A DNA stretch of 64,000 nt. Origin: Cellulosilyticum ruminicola JCM 14822. GTDB lineage: Bacteria > Bacillota > Clostridia > Lachnospirales > Cellulosilyticaceae. The translations under genes and the position numbers were made by a program. Location: assembly GCF_001311925.1 (NCBI RefSeq), contig NZ_BBCG01000010.1, positions 1-64,000 of the forward strand. The letters are read 5' to 3'. The notes under the pieces are model-generated. The model did not search any database. It saw only the letters and a program-made list of their open reading frames with translations, and was not told where the DNA came from. Each line of letters begins with the position of its first letter. Position 1 is the stretch's first letter. Positions 1 through 8,582 of this stretch are shown here, piece after piece.

Positions 1-112
1 AATTAGATGCAGTAAAAATTATAATAAATATAAAATAGTTCAGTAATTCAAAAATAAACGGCTTTATGTAGTCAATATGCAGGGCTTTTCCTTTAGCTTT
101 CAAATAATTCAT
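1..112 (-). CDS. Membrane protein N-terminus, partial, downstream of RiPP maturase
   Basis: An open frame starts with ATG at 112, inside the last codons of the radical SAM gene, and runs off the window edge after 37 codons. The overlap of about 20 bases suggests translational coupling. The visible part begins MNYLKAKGKALHIDYIKPF and continues into a hydrophobic stretch (FELLNYFIFIIIFTAS), which looks like a first membrane segment. A transporter or membrane peptidase would fit a peptide-modification cluster, but that is inference from position; too little is visible to name a family. The start has only a weak purine-rich ribosome site (GAAGAG), as expected for a coupled gene. Confidence 0.5.
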   Translation of the reverse strand, partial: MNYLKAKGKALHIDYIKPFIFELLNYFIFIIIFTASN

Positions 113-1324
113 GTAGCTCTTCATCGTTTAATCTTAAATATATTTTAATTGCTTCTGTTACAATTTTCTTTCTGTGCTCACACTGTGGTCTATAAGGTGA
201 ATTGATATCGCCGCTTAAAGAAAAATTATCATGAATACATCCACCTACACATAAATTTCGTATCCAACATTTGCTACACTCTTTAAAATTATCTACAGTC
301 GCATTTTTTATAATCTCATCCTGTATGTTATCCCCATGAAATGTATTGCCTAAAACTGCTTCACTACTGCCTACGAATCTTTGGCAAGGATAAATATCGC
401 CATTTATACCTATAGCATATAGACTATTTCCTGCACCACAGGCCTTTGTACGCACCTGAGAGTTATGGATGTCATTCAATTGTTTCATAAACATTGTATT
501 TTTCTTTACTTCTGCATATCTTTTTTCCTTAATGCATTTCTCAAACTCTAAATAAAACTCTATAAATGCATCAGCTAATATAGCATATTCTTCAACTTCT
601 AATAAATTAAATGCAGGAGATAATGCTATTTTATCAAAGCCAATAGATCTCAAATAATCATAAGTATGTATAAGGTCTAATTTACTTGTGGTAACTGTAC
701 CTCTAGCATCTAATAATCCTTTTTCCCTTAAATTTTTTGTCTTTTTGAGCACTGTATCATGTGACCCAACTTTACCACTATAATATCTGTTTAATTCATG
801 TGTTTCTTTATCTCCATCAATACTAATTTGTAATTTAATATGATTCTCGATAATAAATGCTTCGATTTCATCATTTAAAAGCGTACCATTTGATGTCATA
901 CTAAATGCAAATTTCTTACCTATTTCTTTTTCTTTCTCATGACAGTATTCAACAACTTCTTTTATGAGCTTAAAGTTTAAAAGTGGTTCTCCACCAAAAA
1001 AGCAAATCCCTAAATTATCTCTCTTTGAGTTTTCTATTAAAAAGTCTACTGACTGCTTAGCAGTTGCAATATCCATTATTCCAGATTTGTGGTATTTACC
1101 ATCACCTGCATAACAATAAGAACATCTTAAATTACAATCTTGTACAACCAAAAGGTTAATTCCTAATAGCCCTGTAGATGCTGCATCAGCATTATCTTTT
1201 GGCTTAATAAAGCTAAAGTTCTATCATCTACTTCACATATTTTGTTATCCTTAACACAATATATATATTTTTGATCCAGATTTTCAAACACTTTAAAATC
1301 TGTAAAATTAACAATTGTATCCAT
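93..1324 (-). CDS. Radical SAM/SPASM peptide maturase (one-base frameshift)
   Basis: This is a radical SAM enzyme of the SPASM peptide-maturase type, expected to crosslink residues of a small precursor peptide in the cytoplasm. The [4Fe-4S]/SAM motif CNLRCSYCY lies near the middle of the N-terminal third, followed by GGEPLLN and a C-terminal SPASM domain with the usual cysteine series (CGAG, IYPCQRF, CSKCWIRNLCVGGC, QCEH). The ATG at 1324 with AAGGAG upstream gives an N-terminal segment (IYCVKDNKICEVDDRTLALL) typical of these maturases. That segment joins the rest only if one base is restored near 1205, in the run reading TTATTAAGCC on the minus strand. Corrected length is about 410 residues, normal for the family. 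A candidate precursor gene lies directly upstream. Confidence 0.9.
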
Positions 1325-1425
1325 AATTTCTCCTTAGTTTCATGACTATTTTTTAAGTAATCTAAGCACTAACATTGATATTTTCATAGTCTAAGTATTT
1401 ATTAAATTTACGCTTCCAAAAGATA

Positions 1426-1539
1426 TTAGCTTAAATTAATATCCCATTTTTGTCCATCGCAGAAGATACAGTTTGCATCGAAGCTACCACAATCTTTTGC
1501 TCTTACATTTTTGTCAATTACGTTTTTTAATTTTAACAT
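1426..1539 (-). CDS. Candidate RiPP precursor peptide, 37 aa
   Basis: A 37-codon ORF starts with ATG at 1539, preceded by AGGAGAAATTAC at good spacing, and ends about 100 bases before the maturase start. The N-terminal half is a charged leader-like stretch (MLKLKNVIDKNVRAKD). The C-terminal half, residues 17-32, reads CGSFDANCIFCDGQKW and holds all three cysteines. C17-x3-D21 and C24-x3-D28 have the Cys-x3-Asp spacing known from ranthipeptides such as freyrasin, where a radical SAM enzyme makes thioether links from Cys to Asp. Three cysteines in 37 residues, position next to a SPASM maturase and its own promoter make this the likely substrate. I do not recognise the sequence as a named family. 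Confidence 0.75.
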   Translation of the reverse strand: MLKLKNVIDKNVRAKDCGSFDANCIFCDGQKWDINLS

Positions 1540-1595
1540 TGTAATTTCTCCTTTCTAAAATTTATATCAAACGTTGATTCGCTTGACCGAATTTA

Positions 1596-1624
1596 ATACT
1601 ATACGTATTTGATTCAATTTTCAA
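1596..1624 (-). promoter_or_regulatory. Promoter of the precursor peptide gene
   Basis: On the minus strand, TTGAAA (1619-1624) and TAGTAT (1596-1601) are separated by 17 bases, a good housekeeping-sigma promoter about 60 bases ahead of the precursor ATG. Just downstream, ATTCG (1577-1581) and CGAAT (1588-1592) form an inverted repeat around a 6-base spacer, which could be an operator or a small 5' hairpin. Confidence 0.55.
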
Positions 1625-1735
1625 TAAATTATAACAACTGGTTAATATATAGAATAACTCGTAAAATATTCAAGAATATAAAAATGCTTTATATCCTTTA
1701 GCACCATCTCATCTAGTTAATACCTATTGCCTATA

Positions 1736-1785
1736 CAAATAAAAACAACCTTTAATAATTTCTTAAATTATCAAAGATTGTTTTT
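1736..1785 (-). terminator. Rho-independent terminator of the 140-codon ORF
   Basis: A long, slightly imperfect hairpin (arms about 1743-1761 and 1765-1783) overlaps the end of the upstream ORF and is followed on the minus strand by a T-rich tail. Confidence 0.7.
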
Positions 1786-2174
1786 ATTTTATCTGTATTA
1801 ATAATCCATAAATTCCTTTTTATCCCTAACAGTAATGTTTGATCGGCCTTTAGCTTAAACTTTAGCATATTGTCCCCATAGCTTCCGCCCAACTGCCCTA
1901 ATACATAAAAATTCATGGCATCCTCAAAATAGCATTTCAAAAATGCATCACTTTCACAATCTGCTACTATCATTTCACCACTTAATGAAGTGACCATATG
2001 CTCTACCTGTTTCACATATTCTTGAACAGTTTTTTCTTCAATGCAAAAACTGCACTACCCAGAAAAACCATGCGTCGCAATCAAAGCTTCATAGGTCACA
2101 TATCCCCCCACACAATATAATGCTTCCATAGATATTTTGCTGATATTGTCGTTATATATTATTGTATTACTCAT
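1752..2174 (-). pseudogene. Unknown 140-codon ORF with in-frame TAG
   Basis: From ATG at 2174 (AAGGAGGGAGCTGT upstream, an excellent ribosome site) a single frame reads MSNTIIYNDNISKISMEAL and on to a terminator at 1752, interrupted only by a TAG at codon 40 (2055-2057). The flanking residues are GFSG and CSFCIEEKTVQEY, so the stop probably replaces a Trp codon. No indel is needed. Upstream part has a Gly-rich turn (YCVGGYVTYEAL); the rest looks like a small mixed alpha/beta protein. I do not recognise the family. Either the gene is freshly inactivated by a point mutation or the base is an error. It lies between the RiPP cluster and an ATP-grasp gene, all on one strand. Confidence 0.55.
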
Positions 2175-2245
2175 ACAGCTCCCTCCTTATTAGAATTTAA
2201 AATCATCAATTCAAGTTTTTACTAAATCTATCATTATTAAAGTAT

Positions 2246-3136
2246 TTATAATGAAGCCTTAATATGTTCTAAAATCGGCACCGCCACATTAATGCCTGTA
2301 CATGCCTTAATGCCTTTAATGTGTGCATTGGAATTCACTTCACATAAAATCGGCTCCCCATTTTCGCCAAATAGTAAGTCCACCCCTGCGAAGTCTATGG
2401 CGAGGATCTTGCAAACCTTTGTTGCCATTTCTATGAAAGCTTGTGGTGGGTCAAAAGGTCTGGCTCCGCCACCTTGAGCAATATTGGCGCGGAAGTCTGT
2501 TTCTGAGTATCGTTCCATACATGCCACTAATTTGCCGCCTACTACATTAAGGCGCACATCTCGTCCTTTACTACTGGCGATATATTCTTGATAAATATGT
2601 GGTTTTGATCCCACCTCTTCACGAATTTTGATGAGCTCGTCTCTATTTTTAACCATATAGACCTGTTCCCCAAAAGAACCGAAACTTTCCTTCACAATCA
2701 TTGGATAGCCTATTTGCTCTTCTAATGGCTGTAAATAACACACCTCATTACTTAACTGCCCATAAAAGATAAATGGGGCAATAATCGTCTTCGGCATTTT
2801 AATGCCATGTCCTGCTAATCTTTGAAAAGTTAATGATTTATCATCACAAGCAGCAATAACATCGCTATTATTAAAGAGTCTAAAGCCTAATCCCTCTAAT
2901 TGTTTCGCCAGTCTAATATCCTTGTCCAAAAATAAAATAAAGTCTGGTCTTTCCTCTACCTTAATGCCTTTGAGAAATAATTCCCCTTCATTTAATCCCA
3001 TCATAATTTCATCATTATATAATTGTATAAGTTTAAGCCCTACTTGCTCTGCTGCTGCTGCATACATCTCACACATTTCTTTAAACTGTGCTGTCTTTAA
3101 ACTACTATTTGTAATCATCCATCCTGTCTTTTGCAT
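2246..3136 (-). CDS. RimK-family ATP-grasp ligase
   Basis: The 296-residue protein is an ATP-grasp enzyme of the RimK/alpha-L-glutamate ligase group, which joins an amino acid or carboxylate to an amine using ATP. Visible features are a Rossmann-like N-terminal half, the nucleotide-binding strand YPMIVKESFGSFGEQV (around residue 145), the GRDVRLNVVGGK segment (around 190) and the metal-binding GVDLLFGENGEPILCEVNSN near the C-terminus. Length and motif order match the family. The substrate cannot be read from the sequence. It is followed by a region without a partner gene, so the target may be a small metabolite or a peptide tail. Confidence 0.85.
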   Translation of the reverse strand: MQKTGWMITNSSLKTAQFKEMCEMYAAAAEQVGLKLIQLYNDEIMMGLNEGELFLKGIKVEERPDFILFLDKDIRLAKQLEGLGFRLFNNSDVIAACDDKSLTFQRLAGHGIKMPKTIIAPFIFYGQLSNEVCYLQPLEEQIGYPMIVKESFGSFGEQVYMVKNRDELIKIREEVGSKPHIYQEYIASSKGRDVRLNVVGGKLVACMERYSETDFRANIAQGGGARPFDPPQAFIEMATKVCKILAIDFAGVDLLFGENGEPILCEVNSNAHIKGIKACTGINVAVPILEHIKASL

Positions 3137-3214
3137 CCTCTTGTTTCCTTTCTCATACCTTGCTCCTCTTATTATGACACAAGTAACTATCTTTAGTCAT
3201 TCCATAAACGAACA

Positions 3215-3247
3215 ATACCAGCAGGGATATCATTTCCCTACTGGTAT
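3215..3247 (-). terminator. Hairpin terminator
   Basis: ACCAGCAGGGA (3217-3227) pairs with TCCCTACTGGT (3235-3245) with one bulge, between the small membrane protein gene and the ATP-grasp gene. The tail on the minus strand is T-rich but not a clean run. Confidence 0.5.
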
Positions 3248-3257
3248 TTAATCAATC

Positions 3258-3502
3258 TTATTCTTGTTCCCCATGGAGGGATTCTTCTTCTCTGCGTTCA
3301 ATTTTTTCACTTAACTCTTCGATGAGTGTCTTCTTGTCGCTTTTTACAATCTCTTTAAGTGCTTCATAAATGAGTTTTTTCTGCTCCCTTCGTTGCTGCT
3401 CTGTGATCACAGATTTTTATTCTTTTTATGAATGGCAATAACCCCTAAAAAGAATATGGTAATAAAGAAAATCATTACAACAATTTGTAAAAGTAGTGTC
3501 AT
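3258..3502 (-). CDS. Small single-pass membrane protein (frameshift)
   Basis: ATG at 3502 opens a strongly hydrophobic N-terminal segment (MTLLLQIVVMIFFITIFFLG, continuing VIAIHKKNK), followed after one missing base near 3410 by a charged, helical tail (VITEQQRREQKKLIYEALKE to EEESLHGEQE) ending at 3258. The corrected protein has about 81 residues: one membrane helix and a coiled-coil-like cytoplasmic part. No family is recognised. The frame is shifted in an A-rich run (AAAAATCTGTG), so an assembly deletion is likely. It is too short in each frame to be found by ordinary ORF calling. Confidence 0.6.
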
Positions 3503-3562
3503 AGCACTCCCCCTTCTCTTTACTACCATATTATTCAAAAAAACTTATAAAAATTACACCTT

Positions 3563-4540
3563 TTAACCAATATAATCCACTAATTTTTTAAACACTTCAT
3601 TGGCGCCATCTGCTTTTAAAGCCGCATCAAAATCAGCTTTTGCACCCTCTTTGTCTCCTAAATGAAAACGCACAATCCCTCTTTCAGATACAGCATTTAC
3701 ATCCTGTGGTCTGCATCCAATGTAGAAATCATATGCTTTAAGACTTCTCTCATATTGTTTTGTTAAACCATATAAAAGCCCTAAGCAATAATGTGCAAGT
3801 TCATTATCTTCTTCAAGTTCAATAACTTTTTCATAAGCTTTAATAGCTTCATCATACATTTTAAGACTTAAGAAAATGCTGCCTTTACATTCATACCCTA
3901 CAGCAAGTTCAGGTTCTACAAAAATCGCTTTATTAAAGCAACGGATGGCTTTACCATATAAATCTTTTGCTAAGAATTCATCTGCTTTGGCAAAGTACAT
4001 TTCATATTCCTGGAAGTTTAATACAGACTTTCCTTCAAGGTCTTTCTTAGGGAAAATATAATTCATTTGATCTCCGCCATAGTTATGGATATACATGCCT
4101 AAATCACGCATGACATTTTCATCATTTTCAATGAAAGCCCCTTCAGTTTCTTTCACATCTAAAAGTCTCAGTTCCATAGGTAATAATAAACTATCCTCCG
4201 CTTTGGCTACGAAGTTATATGTAAAAACAGTACGTTCACTATCAAGGGATAAGAAGCTTTGAGGTGTGCGGTAAACTGTGGCATTTTTATACCAGCCAAT
4301 CACTTTATTTTCATCTTCACGGTTTTTCGCAGTCCAAATGACTGTTACCCCTTCTACTTTTTCATCTTCAGGACTTACACCTTCAAAATTTTCAAGGGCA
4401 ATCTGTTCTACTTCTTTTAAGCCATAGTAGCAGCCATTCACATTTTGGAAGTTATAACCACAAACTGGTGTTACCTTTTCCTCATCGCCTTCACCTACAT
4501 AATATTTCATCCAAGGTACATTAATTATCATTAATTTCAT
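3563..4540 (-). CDS. TPR protein with an uncharacterised N-terminal domain
   Basis: The 325-residue cytoplasmic protein has at least three tetratricopeptide repeats in its C-terminal half (KADEFLAKDLYGKAIRCFNK, YECKGSIFLSLKMYDEAIKA, YCLGLLYGLTKQYERSLKAY, SERGIVRFHLGDKEGAKADF, from about residue 185), so it probably binds a protein partner. The N-terminal 170 residues are a compact domain with VPWMKYYVGEG, VTVIWTAKN and NKVIGWYKNATVYR; similar stretches occur next to other domains in clostridial proteins, but I cannot name a function. No signal peptide. It stands alone between terminator-like signals. Confidence 0.7.
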   Translation of the reverse strand: MKLMIINVPWMKYYVGEGDEEKVTPVCGYNFQNVNGCYYGLKEVEQIALENFEGVSPEDEKVEGVTVIWTAKNREDENKVIGWYKNATVYRTPQSFLSLDSERTVFTYNFVAKAEDSLLLPMELRLLDVKETEGAFIENDENVMRDLGMYIHNYGGDQMNYIFPKKDLEGKSVLNFQEYEMYFAKADEFLAKDLYGKAIRCFNKAIFVEPELAVGYECKGSIFLSLKMYDEAIKAYEKVIELEEDNELAHYCLGLLYGLTKQYERSLKAYDFYIGCRPQDVNAVSERGIVRFHLGDKEGAKADFDAALKADGANEVFKKLVDYIG

Positions 4541-4592
4541 AAATCGTACTCCTTTTTATTACTAGTGTTAATATTATATCATTTTTATGTAT

Positions 4593-4621
4593 TTTACCAA
4601 AGAGTTAAAATCATTTATAAT
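4593..4621 (+). promoter_or_regulatory. Strong promoter of the IS-split small ORF
   Basis: TTTACC (4593-4598), a 17-base spacer and a perfect TATAAT (4616-4621) are followed by a GGGGGG ribosome site (4635-4640) and the ATG at 4647. The IS begins seven bases into the coding sequence. Confidence 0.6.
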
Positions 4622-4695
4622 AAAAAAATATATAGGGGGGTATATTATGAAACCAATGTCATTAAGTTAACATTGTGTTAGAAACGCACTCTTTA

Positions 4696-4735
4696 GAAAA
4701 AAGAAGCTGAAGATTCATTTCTTCAACTTCTTTTT
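4696..4735 (-). terminator. Terminator at the IS left end
   Basis: GAAGCTGAAG (4703-4712) pairs with CTTCAACTTC (4721-4730), with a six-T tail on the minus strand. It ends the transposase transcript. Confidence 0.6.
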
Positions 4736-4802
4736 CTATTTTTAGGCACTACAAATAGACAGATTTGCATCTGTCTCAAAATTTCTATTCAATTATAAAA
4801 AT

Positions 4803-5816
4803 TTATGCTACCCTATAAAGGAAGCTATAAAAAATCTTGATAGTTAGGTGTCGTTTCCTATGCCTATCAGACCTTATAGGAATAAGATTTTTTGCAATTA
4901 TGGCTTCTAAATCAGGTGGTGTTGCTTTTCCATGATAGAATAATCTACACATATGTACTGCAACTGAGAAATTAGCTTTATATGTATGTTTTCTCTGCTT
5001 TTTTTCAATGACTACGTGCGAGGTAATAATTTCTGGTATATTTCAAATCTCTAAAAGATGTTTCAATCCCCCAACGAGAAGCATACAGTTTTTTCACTTT
5101 ATCAGGAGGCTATTCCTCGCTGTTTAGATTTGTAACTATGGTTTCATATGAAGTTTCTGAAATAGGAAATCTCACTATTCGAAAACGTAATTCATAGAAT
5201 TTAGCAGGTTCAGATTTCTTATTTTTAAGTGGTAAATAATCAAACAGTTGAGTTGAAGAAATACTTCGATAATGGTTTTTGTCTTTGACTTCATTTGTTT
5301 TCTTTCTTGTAAGTTTTAATGAAATATCCATATCAAAACAGTCTGTTTTGGGTAGATCCAGCCCATTTTTTATACCATTAATCCCATCTTTAACTCGAAT
5401 AAGAAAGAACCATCCTTTCTCTTGAATGTGAGCCATACTGTTGAAAGATTCATAACCTCTATCAGCAATAACGAGAGCTTTAGGAATTGATGAATTTAGA
5501 TCATCAGGATTAGTTAAAATATGTACATCAGACCCATCAACAGCAAGTATAGGCATATCTTCATTAAAGTTAGCCATAAATTTGCTTGAAAAACCATCAA
5601 ATATGTTCTTAAACGCTTCAGGCTTTATCTTTTTTCTCTGCTGAACAAACGCAGAAGAAGTTGGCGTATCTGCAGATGCACCAAATAGATCTAATAATTC
5701 ATTTGTAAGACTTCCACTTCCCATTCCAATGATTCCAGCTAAAACCTTATTCGCAGATTATTACTTATCTTTTGAATTTCATTTAATAAAAGCTTTTTAA
5801 TTTGGTTTGTTTTCAT
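4803..5816 (-). pseudogene. IS4-family DDE transposase, broken
   Basis: The reading frame starts with ATG at 5816 (MKTNQIKKLLLNEIQKISNN), shifts near 5755, then runs as a long open segment (5110-5724) with DDE-type motifs AVDGSDVHI and VIADRGYESFN. It meets an in-frame TAG at 5110-5112 (probably a Tyr codon originally), continues with YASRWGIETSFRDLK, which fits the IS4 Y-x2-R-x3-E-x6-K signature exactly, and is broken again near 5020 before a tail ending at 4803. At least three lesions make an active enzyme unlikely, although some lesions may be read errors. Confidence 0.85.
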
Positions 5817-5933
5817 ATGTATCCCCCTTGTAACTAAGTTTCCTTTAATTACAAGGGCCGCTCTCACTACCTTTATATTCAGTCAATAGCGAGAGCGGCC
5901 ACACATTTTTTTTTAGCTTGTCAATATTTTTTC

Positions 5934-5977
5934 AAAAAAGCTCCCTATACCATTTGATTAGTATAGAGATCTTTTTT
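5934..5977. terminator. Terminator-like hairpin at the IS right end
   Basis: AAAAAGCTCCCTATAC (5935-5950) pairs imperfectly with GTATAGAGATCTTTTTT (5961-5977). Both sides can provide a T tail, so it may block transcription in either direction. Confidence 0.5.
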
Positions 5978-6125
5978 GTCATCTTAACTTAATGACATTG
6001 CTTATAAACTAGACAAGTTATCAAATCTCATTGCTGAACAAGAAAAAACCTTTATCAATTTAACTCATTTAAGCATGCTTAAATAAAAACATTCCCTGAT
6101 TAATTTATGCAGAAGGTGTTTTTTA

Positions 6126-7319
6126 TTAACCGATAAGAGATTGTAAAATAAATAATGCACTCACAAAGCTAAAGTTAATTATAGAGAATTTGATCACATA
6201 ACTTTTCACCTGATCAGGATTATGTTTCTTAAACTCACTAAATGTAATTAAACTTGCTAGTGAAGCAATAAGTGTCCCACATCCCCCAATGTTTACAGCT
6301 GGTAATAAGCTGGCGTAATCTGTGGTGAAATGTGAAAGTAATACGGCACTTGGGACGTTACTAATAAATTGACATGATAAAATCCCAAATAATAATGTAT
6401 TCTTAGGTAATAAATATTCAAAGAATGCACTTACAGCTGGAATTCTTGCCATGTTGCCACTAAATACAAAGAATACACAGAATGTAGCTAAAAGTGGATA
6501 GTTTACTTCTTTGATTGATTTCTTATCTAATAAAAATAGTGCTAATGTAATCACTACTGTTCCCCATGTATAAGGCACAATACGGAAAACAATTAAAATA
6601 CTTGCTACAAATAAGATGGCATAAATAAGCGTGTTTTTCTTATCAAACACATAGTCCTCATCATTTTTAAGTGTTAGATGCGTCGGCTTTACAAATAAAC
6701 AACAAATGATAATGAGTACTGTAGCCCCTAAAAATGATGGGAGCATAATCTTTACGAATTCCCATGTCTCAATTTGAAAATAAGAATATAAATAAAGGTT
6801 TTGTGGATTTCCAAATGGTGTGACCATGCCCCCTAAGTTGGCTGCTATATTTTGCATAATAAATGTAAAAGCCATAGCCTTTTTATTATCTGTACTATTT
6901 AAAACATAGAAACCTAATGGTAAGAATGTTAATAGGGCCATATCATTGGCTAATAACATAGAACCAAAGAATGTAATAAATACAAGCCCTAATATGGCAT
7001 TTCTTAAATTATGAAGCTTAAGCACAATATTTTTACTAATGATTTCAAAGGTATGAATATGTGCAAAAGCATTCACTACTGCTAATGTACAAAATAAAGT
7101 GGCTAATGTTCGCATATTAAAATAACCTAAATACGCTGCATCGATTGGTACAAGTGTACAGGTCAAAAGCATGGCCAAAGTAGCAATAGCTAATACTGGC
7201 TGATTTTTTATAAACTTTGTTAATAATTTATTTATATTTAGTCTATTTTGATTGCCTGACTGCTTTCCAGCAGCTTGTTTTAAACTTTTTTCTTCATTTA
7301 CATATGTATTTCCCGCCAT
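6126..7319 (-). CDS. ArsB/NhaD/SLC13-type ion transporter
   Basis: The 397-residue integral membrane protein has about ten hydrophobic segments after a polar 35-residue N-terminus. The motifs FGSMLLANDMALLTFLPLG and NLGGMVTPFGNPQNLYLY (around residues 115-175), and a second inverted half with ISNVPSAVLLSHF and VNIGGCGTLIASLASLI, are hallmarks of the ion-transporter superfamily that includes arsenite, citrate and dicarboxylate carriers. Anion transport driven by ions is expected. There is no arsR or arsC nearby, so arsenite export is not supported. Length matches the family. It is monocistronic, divergent from fba. Confidence 0.8.
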   Translation of the reverse strand: MAGNTYVNEEKSLKQAAGKQSGNQNRLNINKLLTKFIKNQPVLAIATLAMLLTCTLVPIDAAYLGYFNMRTLATLFCTLAVVNAFAHIHTFEIISKNIVLKLHNLRNAILGLVFITFFGSMLLANDMALLTFLPLGFYVLNSTDNKKAMAFTFIMQNIAANLGGMVTPFGNPQNLYLYSYFQIETWEFVKIMLPSFLGATVLIIICCLFVKPTHLTLKNDEDYVFDKKNTLIYAILFVASILIVFRIVPYTWGTVVITLALFLLDKKSIKEVNYPLLATFCVFFVFSGNMARIPAVSAFFEYLLPKNTLLFGILSCQFISNVPSAVLLSHFTTDYASLLPAVNIGGCGTLIASLASLITFSEFKKHNPDQVKSYVIKFSIINFSFVSALFILQSLIG

Positions 7320-7637
7320 AATTCTCCTCTTCCTAAAATTTTATTTTTCTTTCATCCTCTCCATTCTACCCATTTATTCCGTTTTGTAAAATATATTTTT
7401 AATCCTTCTTATGAATTTTATCATACTTTCTTTAATTTGTTTTTAGTTTAAAACACTAGCCCCATTGATAGACACAGGTTTCAAAGTTTTATGTTTTTCT
7501 CTTAATTTTTCATTATTTATCTTTAACTTTTTAAAATTAAAGTAATACTTTGAAATTTATTCACTTATTATAGTTTTTCTAGAATTTTGGTATTATATAT
7601 TTAATAATTTTCTGTTTATTTTTTATCAAAATAACGT

Positions 7638-7704
7638 TATAATAATGTGTAGAACAACAAATAATACATATTATTTGTTTAAACATATATAAAATGGAGG
7701 GCAT
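7638..7704 (+). promoter_or_regulatory. fba promoter and 5' stem-loop
   Basis: A perfect TATAAT (7638-7643) with a weak upstream -35 is followed by a 10-bp perfect stem-loop near the expected RNA start: AACAAATAAT (7656-7665) pairs with ATTATTTGTT (7670-7679) around a four-base loop. A GGAGGG ribosome site precedes ATG 7710. Such 5' stems commonly protect abundant glycolytic mRNAs; that role is inference. Confidence 0.5.
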
Positions 7705-7709
7705 ATTTT

Positions 7710-8573
7710 ATGTTAGTTTCAGCTAAAGACATGTTAAACAAAGCTAGAGAAGGAAAATACGCTGTTGGTCAATTCAACATCAACAACTTAGAATGGACAA
7801 AAGCTATCCTTTTAACAGCTCAAGAAAACAACTCACCAGTTATCTTAGGTGTATCTGAAGGTGCTGGTAAATACATGGGTGGTTATACAACAATCGTTGG
7901 TATGGTAAACGGTTTAATCAAAGAATTAAACATCACTGTTCCAGTTGCATTACACTTAGATCACGGTTCATACGAAGGTGCATTAAAATGTATCGAAGCT
8001 GGTTTCTCATCAGTAATGTTCGATGGTTCTCACTACCCAATCGAAGAAAACATCGCTAAAACAACAGAACTTGTTAAACTTACAGCAGAAAAAGGACTTT
8101 CTTTAGAAGCAGAAGTTGGTTCAATCGGTGGAGAAGAAGACGGTGTAGTTGGTGCTGGTGAAATCGCAGATGCTAACGAATGTAAAACAATTGCTGAACT
8201 TGGTGTAACAATGCTTGCAGCAGGTATCGGTAACATCCACGGTAAATACCCAGAAAACTGGAAAGGTTTAGCTTTCGATGCTCTTGAAGATATCAATGCA
8301 GCTACAGGAACAACTCCACTTGTTCTTCACGGTGGTACAGGAATTCCTGCTGAAATGATCAAAAAAGCTATCTCTTTAGGAGTTGCTAAAATCAACGTTA
8401 ACACAGAATGCCAATTAGCATTCGCAGAAGCTACACGTAAATACATCGAAGCTGGTAAAGACTTAGAAGGTAAAGGTTTCGACCCACGTAAATTATTAGC
8501 TCCAGGTTTCGAAGCTATCAAAGCTACAGTTAAAGAAAAAATGGAATTATTCGGTTCAATCGGACAAGCTTAA
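7710..8573 (+). CDS. fba: Class II fructose-1,6-bisphosphate aldolase
   Basis: The 287-residue zinc enzyme cleaves fructose-1,6-bisphosphate to glyceraldehyde-3-phosphate and dihydroxyacetone phosphate in glycolysis. Class II signatures are clear: QFNINNLEW at the N-terminus, HLDHGSYEGALKCIEAGFSS with zinc-site histidines (around residues 81-100), EAEVGSIGGEEDG, GNIHGKYP, VLHGGTG and KINVNTECQ. Length fits the short clostridial type. Codon use is restricted (many TTA, GAA, AAA plus ATC and AAC), as in highly expressed genes of low-GC bacteria, and differs from most neighbours. It has its own promoter and terminator. Confidence 0.97.
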   Translation: MLVSAKDMLNKAREGKYAVGQFNINNLEWTKAILLTAQENNSPVILGVSEGAGKYMGGYTTIVGMVNGLIKELNITVPVALHLDHGSYEGALKCIEAGFSSVMFDGSHYPIEENIAKTTELVKLTAEKGLSLEAEVGSIGGEEDGVVGAGEIADANECKTIAELGVTMLAAGIGNIHGKYPENWKGLAFDALEDINAATGTTPLVLHGGTGIPAEMIKKAISLGVAKINVNTECQLAFAEATRKYIEAGKDLEGKGFDPRKLLAPGFEAIKATVKEKMELFGSIGQA

Positions 8574-8582
8574 TTTCGTTTC

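Larger units (their letters stand above)
4654..6000 (-). mobile_element. IS4-family insertion sequence, decayed
   Basis: A 1,347-base element is bounded by perfect 17-base inverted repeats (left 4654-4670, right 5984-6000, beginning CAATGTCATTAAG). It carries one degenerate transposase gene on the minus strand. Both inner flanks have terminator-like hairpins (4696-4735 and 5934-5977), and a 10-bp GC-rich stem (GGCCGCTCTC near 5853, GAGAGCGGCC near 5890) lies ahead of the transposase start; such structures in IS elements shield the transposase from outside transcription. The flanks resemble an imperfect 9-base target duplication. A related transposase remnant lies at 31.8-32.3 kb. Confidence 0.85.
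4647..6086 (+). pseudogene. 27-codon ORF split by the IS element
   Basis: Left of the IS stand a promoter, ribosome site and ATGAAAC (4647-4653). Right of it, at 6006-6009, AAAC continues into a frame that ends at TAA 6084-6086. Removing the IS and one copy of the near-identical flank (TTATGAAAC left, TTATAAAC right, a target duplication with one base lost) restores an uninterrupted peptide that begins MKLDKLSNLIAEQEK and ends THLSMLK. The peptide is short, charged and helical; no family is recognised. The intact expression signals argue that it was a real small gene before insertion. An alternative is that the right part is the end of a longer unrelated ORF. Confidence 0.45.

Noticed and set aside
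6126-7319. Arsenite exporter ArsB
   Set aside because: Only superfamily-level motifs; no arsR, arsC or arsA next to it.
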